Source: Clostridiales bacterium (GTDB lineage Bacteria; Bacillota; Clostridia; Saccharofermentanales; DTU023). From it: a DNA stretch of 22,622 nt. Where the stretch lies: assembly GCA_004556925.1 (NCBI GenBank), contig SFFI01000022.1, positions 1-22,622 on the forward strand. Reading direction: 5' to 3'. The notes below the pieces were generated by a model. That model ran no database searches. It was not told the origin of the DNA and saw nothing but the letters and a program-made list of their open reading frames with translations. Of this stretch, positions 17,370 through 22,622 are shown piece by piece; the first letter of the stretch is position 1; each line of letters begins with the position of its first letter. The translations under genes were made by a program, and so were the position numbers.

Positions 17370-19262
17370 TTAGGTCTGGTCCAGGGCAAAGAGGGCCGCG
17401 CCCAAGGCGCCACAAAGCTGGGCTTCTGGGGGCACGTAGAGGCTTGTGCCTAGCTCTTTTTCTAGGGCTTTTACCACGCCCACATTGTTGGCCACGCCGC
17501 CTGTCATAATATAGGGGGCTTGCCCCTTAGCTCTTTTCACAAGGGAGAGGGTTTTTGAGGCGATGGATTGGTTGAGGCCGTTGATAATGTCGGGGAGGTC
17601 GGTATTTTGGGCAATGAGGGAGACAACCTCAGACTCGGCAAAGACGGTGCAGGTGCTGGAAATCGTAACTGGCTTTTTCCAGCGCAGGCCGAGGACGCTC
17701 ATTTCCTCCATGTTGACATCCAGGGTCTTGGCCATGGTTTCTAAAAAGCGGCCCGTTCCCGCCGCGCACTTATCGTTCATGACGAAATTGACTACATGGT
17801 GGTCGGTATCTAGGACAATGACCTTCGAATCTTGTCCACCAATATCAATGACGGTCCTTGCTTGAGGGTAGAGAAAGCTCGCTCCCTTGGCGTGGCAGCT
17901 GATTTCGGTAATAGAGGCCTGCGAGAGCTGGAGGTTATTTCTGCCGTAGCCTGTGCTAATCACCTGGCGGATGTCTTTCTCTTGTAGGGCGGCAGCTGCT
18001 AGGGCTGCGGCAAAGGCTTGTTGGCCGCTTTTTTCGGCCCCTCCTCCGGTGGAAACAATGGCCGAACCCACGATATTTTTGCCCTCGTCCAGGATTACGG
18101 CATTAGTGCTGGAAGAGCCTGAATCTATGCCACAGACATACTGATGCTGCGGGGCCCGGGACTTGCCTAGCCTGAATGGCTGAGCCCCTTCTGCTTGTGG
18201 CCTCGTGCCTTCCCTTCGCGGTGGTTTAACGCCTTCCATTTGAGGCCTCATACCTTCCTCTTGCAGCTTAGCGCGTTCTGTTGGAGGATTAACACCTTCC
18301 ATTTGCGAATGAATGCCTTCCGCTTGAGTCCACATGCCTTTTCCCTGAGGCCTTATAAGCTCGGCGAAGGCCTCCAGCCGGGTGGTGATTTGCCCCTGGC
18401 TTTGGGCCGTACAGTCAGTCTCTATCTTGAGCAGGGGCTGGGTCTGGTCGCGTAATTTTTTATACTGGAAACTGTAGTAGTCACAAAATTTAATAGTATG
18501 ACAGATGGTCCCTAGGCCCTGGGGCTCTCCTTTCCCTAGATCTTGGGGATCTTCTCTCCCTAGGCCCTGGAGACCTTCTTCCACTGAGTCTGGAGAGCCT
18601 TTAGCTCTGGAAAATTGCATCCGCATGCAGGGACTGGGCTGTGAGAGGAGGGCAGCGCTGTAATCCTGGAAAAATGCTTTGCCAGATTCAGGGGCCAGCT
18701 CTCGGTTGCCAGTGCAGGTGTCGTCCAAGACAGGTAGCTGCGTAATGCCCTTGATGGTCTTTTTCAGGCTCTTGTTGCCGTGGGCCCCCGTGAGGACGAC
18801 ATGGTCCTGCTTGGGACGGGCTGCCTGGGCGCTTTGGATGCCCTCTCGCCAGGCTTGTCTTGCCTGGGCTTCGGCAAAAGTTTGCCCGGTGAAGTCTTCC
18901 AGGTAGGCGTTGAGGCGTAAGAGCTCCTTGCGGAGTTGGTCAACTTCCGCAGGTCCCTTTTTGTGGGGTAGGTCCATGAGGTACAAAAACGCGAGGCCCT
19001 TTTGGGCGAGTAAGATGTCATAGACCCGTCTGCAGACATCACAGCAGTTGACCAGAAAGAGCTGCGAGATATTGCCCTCTTCTACAGCCTTTAAGATTGC
19101 TTGGCCATAGGCGCAAAGATTGGGGTGCCCCAAGCTTTCACCGCATTCCAGACCATCTAATTCAGGATCTAGGCGTTCTAGGCTAAACCCGTAGGAGGCC
19201 AGGAGCTCTAGGGGAGTGTACTTACAAACATAATAGAGCCGGCTATCTGTCCTATCTGCCAT
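17370..19262 (-). CDS. 2-hydroxyacyl-CoA dehydratase-like subunit fused to ATP-dependent activase
   Basis: A 630-residue protein in two parts. Residues 1-305 are a dehydratase-type subunit: YYVCKYTPLELL, HPNLCAYGQAI, VNCCDVCRRVYD, PCMRM, ICHTIKFCDYYSFQY, LLKIETDCT...TRLEAF; several Cys could ligate an Fe-S cluster. Residues 374-630 are a BadF/BcrD/HgdC-type activase: GIDSGSSSTNAV, DIGGQDSK, and Cys499 and Cys538 in NDKCAAGTG and SSTCTVFAESE, 39 residues apart as in HgdC, which bind the bridging [4Fe-4S]. Such activases use ATP to inject a high-energy electron. Between them, 311-360 is a heptapeptide-repeat linker, and 229-252 is an octapeptide repeat inserted in the first domain. It overlaps the upstream dehydratase gene by 11 bases, so it is translationally coupled. 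The substrate is unknown; a DCCP-like reductase role is an alternative. Confidence 0.85.
   Translation of the reverse strand: MADRTDSRLYYVCKYTPLELLASYGFSLERLDPELDGLECGESLGHPNLCAYGQAILKAVEEGNISQLFLVNCCDVCRRVYDILLAQKGLAFLYLMDLPHKKGPAEVDQLRKELLRLNAYLEDFTGQTFAEAQARQAWREGIQSAQAARPKQDHVVLTGAHGNKSLKKTIKGITQLPVLDDTCTGNRELAPESGKAFFQDYSAALLSQPSPCMRMQFSRAKGSPDSVEEGLQGLGREDPQDLGKGEPQGLGTICHTIKFCDYYSFQYKKLRDQTQPLLKIETDCTAQSQGQITTRLEAFAELIRPQGKGMWTQAEGIHSQMEGVNPPTERAKLQEEGMRPQMEGVKPPRREGTRPQAEGAQPFRLGKSRAPQHQYVCGIDSGSSSTNAVILDEGKNIVGSAIVSTGGGAEKSGQQAFAAALAAAALQEKDIRQVISTGYGRNNLQLSQASITEISCHAKGASFLYPQARTVIDIGGQDSKVIVLDTDHHVVNFVMNDKCAAGTGRFLETMAKTLDVNMEEMSVLGLRWKKPVTISSTCTVFAESEVVSLIAQNTDLPDIINGLNQSIASKTLSLVKRAKGQAPYIMTGGVANNVGVVKALEKELGTSLYVPPEAQLCGALGAALFALDQT
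18183..18332 (-). repeat. Coding 21-bp tandem repeat (heptapeptide linker)
   Basis: Residues 311-360 of the activase fusion divide into WTQAEGI, HSQMEGV, NPPTERA, KLQEEGM, RPQMEGV, KPPRREGT and RPQAEGA: six 7-residue units and one of 8, around the pattern PQxEGxx. It separates the dehydratase-like half from the activase. Confidence 0.8.
18507..18578 (-). repeat. Coding 24-bp tandem repeat inside the dehydratase-like half
   Basis: Residues 229-252 are EGLQGLGR, EDPQDLGK and GEPQGLGT: three in-frame octapeptides. They lie between the conserved PCMRM and ICHTIKFCDYY motifs, which are normally joined by a short loop. Confidence 0.8.
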
Positions 19263-20526
19263 GTTTGTGTCCTTTCACCATCTCAATAAAGGCGTTGAGC
19301 CGGGTAGACACTTGGCCGTCAGAGCTATTGCGGCGGTCTACGCCATCTCCATCCAAAATAAGGAGAGGGATGCCTTCTTCCGCAAAGGCCTCCTGAAATA
19401 AATGCGCCAAGCCCAGGGTCTGCTTGCAGCCCCACTGGCAAAAACAGATGACGCCATCTACCTGTAAGTATTTACCCATTTTAACGGTCTGGTCGATGCG
19501 CGCCTTTCCTGAGTTCCAATGGCTGCAGACTAGGCGTCTGGCCATACTTTCATAGGGCTTGTCCGGATCTTGGTCGACTAAATTTTCAAAATTCATATCG
19601 CAGGCGATAATTTGACAGTCCTCATTAAAATTGAAGAGCTCTATCACCGGCTTTTGCCAATGGGGAAGGACGTGTAGCCATAGGATCTTGCTGCCGATGA
19701 ATTTTTTGGCGCTGGCAAAATCTTGCAGGTAGCTTTGAGCATAGTCGTAGCACATGTCTGTACCCAGGCCACAGTGCGTGAGATAAATCTCATACATCTC
19801 GCTGGTGATATCACTCGGCAGATAATAATCCCGTTTTTTCTCTAAAATCTGCTTAAAAAGGTCAATACTCTGCCGGGACCGGGCAACCCCTGCCTTGAGT
19901 CTTTCCTCGTCGAGGCGCTTGCCCGTAATGTCCTCCAAAAACTGACCTGCTTGCCTTAACTCATCTGCTACATATTGGATACTGTCCTCCGACTGGTCCC
20001 GAGGCACGTCAATGTAGTAATGCGGAATTTGGAGTTCAGATGCGAGCTCGCGAAAGGTTAAGTTATTGGCATCACAGACAAAGGAGGTGTTGATGATAGC
20101 CTTGGGAGGGGGAAGGAGCTTGGTGTAGGCAGTGCCGAGAAAAACCTTGTGATAAGAGCAGTAGGTTTCTGCAATGCCCTCCTTTTGTGCGGCCTCGGCG
20201 AAGACCCCCTCACAATAGGTTCCAGCCAGAAAACCGGATAAGAGCTCTGCGCACATGGGTACGATCCCTAAGGCATCTAAGATTTCGCAGGGCATAAAAA
20301 TATTGACCAGGGCCACATCCTCCGGGTCTTCAAAGACAGTCCGTATCGTTTTATTCAGATAAAGAGCCGACTTCTGCTTGGCCCGGGGTAGCCTCTTATC
20401 TGGGAAAAACTTGAGCGACCAGCCATAAAGCCTATAGCCCAATAAGAGCCACCGCCTGGCCCTCTCCGGCGCATCCACCGCCATCTGCTCTATGAAATGT
20501 CCAAAATCTTCTATTGATGTAATCAT
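19252..20526 (-). CDS. 2-hydroxyacyl-CoA dehydratase family subunit (HgdB/BcrB/C-like)
   Basis: A 424-residue protein, first gene of a minus-strand operon with the activase fusion. Family motifs: MPCEILDALGIVPMC (Cys80, Cys92), TYCSYHK (Cys123), FVCDANN (Cys151), IPHYYIDVP, THCGLG, and the C-terminal VICFCQWGCKQT (Cys361, Cys363, Cys367) followed by LDGDGVDRRN and GQVSTRLNAF. Cys123 with other conserved Cys is expected to hold a [4Fe-4S] or double-cubane cluster. In known systems two such subunits form a heterodimer that removes water from 2-hydroxyacyl-CoA by a ketyl radical after activation. Here the second subunit is presumably the N-terminal half of the fusion. GATGAGG precedes the ATG. 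No CoA transferase or etf gene is nearby, so the substrate stays open. Confidence 0.85.
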   Translation of the reverse strand: MITSIEDFGHFIEQMAVDAPERARRWLLLGYRLYGWSLKFFPDKRLPRAKQKSALYLNKTIRTVFEDPEDVALVNIFMPCEILDALGIVPMCAELLSGFLAGTYCEGVFAEAAQKEGIAETYCSYHKVFLGTAYTKLLPPPKAIINTSFVCDANNLTFRELASELQIPHYYIDVPRDQSEDSIQYVADELRQAGQFLEDITGKRLDEERLKAGVARSRQSIDLFKQILEKKRDYYLPSDITSEMYEIYLTHCGLGTDMCYDYAQSYLQDFASAKKFIGSKILWLHVLPHWQKPVIELFNFNEDCQIIACDMNFENLVDQDPDKPYESMARRLVCSHWNSGKARIDQTVKMGKYLQVDGVICFCQWGCKQTLGLAHLFQEAFAEEGIPLLILDGDGVDRRNSSDGQVSTRLNAFIEMVKGHKHGR

Positions 20527-20629
20527 GCCTCATCCAAACGCGTAACCTAATTAGGCTACAGCGCTACTAGTTTGACGGATCCCTAACTGAAGGTCAATGC
20601 AAGTCATTAGCCATAAGTTTGAAAGCGTT

Positions 20630-20702
20630 GAACAGCTTAAACCACCTGAAAGCTGAACAGCTTAAACCGTCTGAAAGCTGAACAGCTTAAACCGCCTGAA
20701 AG
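20630..20702 (+). repeat. 25-bp tandem repeats spanning the stop of the RlmI-like gene
   Basis: GAACAGCTTAAACC followed by (A/G)(C/T)CTGAAAGCT occurs at 20630, 20655 and 20680 (the last cut at 20702). The third unit holds the final codons (FQAV) and the stop codon of the minus-strand gene ending at 20687; the other two lie beyond it. A partial fourth unit (GAAAGCGTT) precedes them. Confidence 0.88.
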
Positions 20703-21946
20703 AGGAAAAACTTCAGATAACTAGTCTCGGGAACATCCAGCAGGATAGGGTGATCCGGGGCTTGTTGCCGGTATTCAATTTGCTTGAGGCGGACGCCAGC
20801 CTCGTGGGCGGCTTGGTTGACCTCCTGCAGGAAGCGGTCGCGCGGCATAAAGTGAGAGCAGGTGCAGGTGGCTAGATAACCTCCGCGTGGGAGCAGGCGT
20901 AAGGCCAGGTAATTCAGCCTGCGGTAGCCATTGCCTGCATTGCCCACCCTCTGCCTAGACTTGGTAAAGGCGGGGGGATCCAAGATGATGAAATCCCAAG
21001 GCCGCTGTTGATTGGCTAGGGCTTGCTCCATAAAGTCAAAGGCATTGGCGGTCACAAAGTCCATCCTGTCTTCCAGACCATTGAGGGCGGCATTGTCTTG
21101 AGCCATGGCAATGGCGGATGCGGAAATATCCAGGGCGGTCGCATGTTTGGCGCCACCCTTTAAGGCATTGAGGGCAAAGGCGCCCGTGTGCGTACAGCAG
21201 TCCAAGACCTCCATGTCCTTGGCTAGGTCGGCTACCCGGCGGCGGTTGAGCTTCTGGTCCAGAAAAAAGCCCGTTTTCTGGCCATTGGCCACATCTACAT
21301 GGTAAAGCAGGCCATTCTCCACAATCTGGGTGACTGGAGACAAAGAGCCGGAGACGCCTTGTCCCTCGTCAAACCAGCCCTTCGCTTGGGCCAGGCCTTC
21401 CTTGTCACGCAGGCTATCATCGTTGCGCTCGTAGATTCCCTGAATAGCCTGGCCGTCCTCCCGCAGGACTTCCAGCAAAAGCGGGTAGAGGAGATTTTTT
21501 CTCTGTTCCATGCCGTAGGACAGGCATTGGACCACCAAAATATCATTAAAGCGGTCTACGGTAAGCCCGGGCAGCTGGTCGGACTCGCCAAAGACCAGGC
21601 GGACAGCCTTCAAGTCCTCCGGTGACATGACCTGTTTTCTGTAGGCCCAGGCATAGGCGAAGCGTCTTTTCCAGAAGGCCCGGTCAAATTTATCATTAGC
21701 ATTCCGGGAGATCAGGCGAACACGGATCTTGCTCTGCAGGCTCAAGAGGCCAGTCCCCAGAAAGGTCCCGCTTTCGCTCATGATATCCACCAGGGATCCG
21801 TTGGGAACAGGGTCTTCCAGGCTAGCACCGGTGGCGCTTTCTGACCGGAGAATCTCCCCCTCGTAAACCCAGGGATGGCCAGATTTGACCCAGTTGGCCC
21901 CTTTTTGACTGATGACAAACTTGCTCTGCTCTCTTGTCGCTTTCAT
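20687..21946 (-). CDS. Class I SAM-dependent rRNA methyltransferase, RlmI-like
   Basis: A 419-residue protein with an N-terminal PUA-like domain (SKFVISQKGANWVKSGHPWVY) and a C-terminal Rossmann methyltransferase: VLDCCTHTGAFALNAL as SAM motif I, ATALDISASAIAMAQDNAALNG, FIILDPPAFTKS as motif IV and LATCTCSHFM with the candidate catalytic Cys. This is the RlmI/YccW family, which makes m5C in 23S rRNA; the Gram-positive members are less well characterised. GAGGGA lies about 13 bases before the ATG. It is transcribed in the same direction as the dehydratase operon but separated by 160 bases with tandem repeats, so joint transcription is not certain. Confidence 0.9.
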   Translation of the reverse strand: MKATREQSKFVISQKGANWVKSGHPWVYEGEILRSESATGASLEDPVPNGSLVDIMSESGTFLGTGLLSLQSKIRVRLISRNANDKFDRAFWKRRFAYAWAYRKQVMSPEDLKAVRLVFGESDQLPGLTVDRFNDILVVQCLSYGMEQRKNLLYPLLLEVLREDGQAIQGIYERNDDSLRDKEGLAQAKGWFDEGQGVSGSLSPVTQIVENGLLYHVDVANGQKTGFFLDQKLNRRRVADLAKDMEVLDCCTHTGAFALNALKGGAKHATALDISASAIAMAQDNAALNGLEDRMDFVTANAFDFMEQALANQQRPWDFIILDPPAFTKSRQRVGNAGNGYRRLNYLALRLLPRGGYLATCTCSHFMPRDRFLQEVNQAAHEAGVRLKQIEYRQQAPDHPILLDVPETSYLKFFLFQAV

Positions 21947-22025
21947 ACTTTCATTTTCCCTCTATCAATTAATTCAGCTATAACACACATGAATAAAATA
22001 TGAAAAGATTCACAAGGTTCTCATT

Positions 22026-22034
22026 ATTATATCA
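22026..22034 (-). promoter_or_regulatory. Possible extended -10 for the RlmI-like gene
   Basis: On the minus strand TGATATAAT is an extended -10 (TG-n-TATAAT) about 80 bases before the start codon at 21946. No good -35 is seen, which extended -10 promoters do not need. Confidence 0.4.
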
Positions 22035-22082
22035 TCCTATAATAAAGCAGTGGTTGGAGGGTTATCCTAGTTCGGAATTCTG

Positions 22083-22178
22083 AATTTTCGGGCATTTTTG
22101 CAACTAGTGGGTGGACTACTAGGCAAGTTTGCAAGAAGTGGATGGAAACGAGGGCAATTTTGCAGCTTATGGGTGATT
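22083..22178 (-). repeat. 31-bp-spaced repeat array, inverted orientation
   Basis: On the minus strand three units carry AGCTGCAAAATTGCCC, TCTTGCAAACTTGCC and AGTTGCAAAAATGCCC. Their cores (22167, 22136, 22105) are exactly 31 bp apart, as in the two arrays around the DUF559-like gene. In the gap 21947-22567 I see no protein gene. Confidence 0.75.
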
Positions 22179-22199
22179 TGGCCCTGTTTCTAGGAGTAA

Positions 22200-22247
22200 A
22201 CCCATCCATTACTAGCAAACTTGCCCAAGATCCCGGAAATCCGAAAT
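22200..22247 (+). repeat. Single array-type unit on the plus strand
   Basis: CCATCCATTACTAGCAAACT followed by TGCCC and then GGAAATCCGAAATAG. It matches the unit at 15882-15930 including the GGAAATCCGAAATAG tail, facing the minus-strand array next to it. Confidence 0.7.
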
Positions 22248-22312
22248 AGAGAGGCCAAGCCTACTGGTTCTGAAGAGAAGTGGTCAGGCCACCAGGCGGT
22301 AGAAAGATCGAG

Positions 22313-22527
22313 CTACTTCAACTTTCCGGATTTTCTTACAAGTTTGCAGATAATGTACATCTCATCCCACTTTCTCTGCTTCTAAATGTATAACTCCCAG
22401 CGATCAAATGTATATTTGTATAAAACCCGCTCTTTCAGGGCGGTTTCGCGGGGGAAAAGCGGATAAACCCGACTTTCAATAAATTTCGGCGTACAAAAGC
22501 TGCAAACTTGTAAGAAAAATGAGGAAG
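22313..22527 (-). repeat. 215-bp MITE-like element, copy B
   Basis: Read on the minus strand it matches copy A (11035-11249) from end to end with the same length. The first 45 or so and last 40 or so bases are almost identical and the centre is diverged. It lies 40 bases before the start of an IS3-type transposase gene. Confidence 0.85.
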
Positions 22528-22567
22528 GGGGTGCGGACAAAAAACTGGACACTGAAAGGAAGGAAAT

Positions 22568-22622
22568 ATGTATTCAGAGGAAGAAATCAGGAAAGCGTTG
22601 GAAGTCTACGAGAGGGAAGGAA
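22568..22622 (+). CDS. IS3-family transposase N-terminus, cut by the window edge
   Basis: AGGAAGG precedes an ATG, and 18 complete codons are seen: MYSEEEIRKALEVYEREG. This is the start of the helix-turn-helix domain found in IS3-type transposases (OrfA). TGGACACTGAAAG about 20 bases upstream resembles an IS3 terminal repeat. It is too short to tell whether the element is intact. Confidence 0.6.
   Translation, partial: MYSEEEIRKALEVYEREG

Overview
The window looks like a piece of the chromosome of a low-to-moderate-GC anaerobic member of the Bacillota (Clostridia-like). The grounds are oxygen-sensitive radical-type 2-hydroxyacyl-CoA dehydratase proteins, a 2-enoate-reductase-type flavoenzyme, strong AGGAGG-type ribosome binding sites and Gram-positive-type housekeeping methyltransferases. 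I do not name a genus. Base composition is mosaic. The genes at 4901-6052, 11412-14222 and 17370-21946 are G+C-richer. The stretches 1-4870 and 6053-11030 are clearly AT-richer and full of broken genes, IS remnants and small accessory genes, so they look acquired.

Layout. 1-4870: an AT-rich export/secretion cassette with the 3' end of an FtsX/MacB-type ABC permease, its ATPase, an ABC exporter broken by two frameshifts, an unrecognised secreted protein and a small zinc-ribbon membrane protein. 4901-6052: an RlmD-type 23S rRNA uracil methyltransferase whose 3' end runs into an IS3-family transposase remnant. 6053-10982: a second accessory patch with a CopZ-type Fe-S/Zn protein behind a good promoter, a TfoX-like gene with an internal stop, a GNAT acetyltransferase, a 5'-truncated Fic gene, a membrane-anchored alpha/beta hydrolase and an S51-type peptidase. 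11412-14222: a 936-residue fusion of a 2-enoate-reductase-type flavoprotein with an acetoacetate-decarboxylase-like domain. 14599-15499: a Nudix hydrolase convergent with a glyoxalase-like VOC protein. 16036-17043: a DUF559-like nuclease-fold gene flanked by short repeat arrays. 17370-20526 (minus): a two-gene operon with a stand-alone 2-hydroxyacyl-CoA dehydratase subunit followed by a second dehydratase subunit fused to its ATP-dependent activase. 20687-21946 (minus): an RlmI-like methyltransferase. 22568-end: the start of an IS3-type transposase gene.

The non-coding DNA is unusually structured. (a) Two 215-bp MITE-like elements in inverted orientation (11035-11249 and 22313-22527) bracket the whole metabolic region. 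(b) Three short arrays of degenerate units spaced 31 bp (once 32) share a TGCAA-NN-TTGC-like core and lie on both sides of the DUF559-like gene and at the right edge. (c) At three unrelated genes the last codons plus the stop codon are tandemly duplicated downstream in 23-26 bp units. (d) Two short tandem repeats sit inside the coding sequence of the dehydratase-activase fusion.

Functionally, the flavoenzyme fusion and the dehydratase pair are both of types used in anaerobic reduction of unsaturated or hydroxylated acyl compounds (for example Stickland-type reductive branches). A joint pathway is an inference, because they are about 3 kb apart and on opposite strands.
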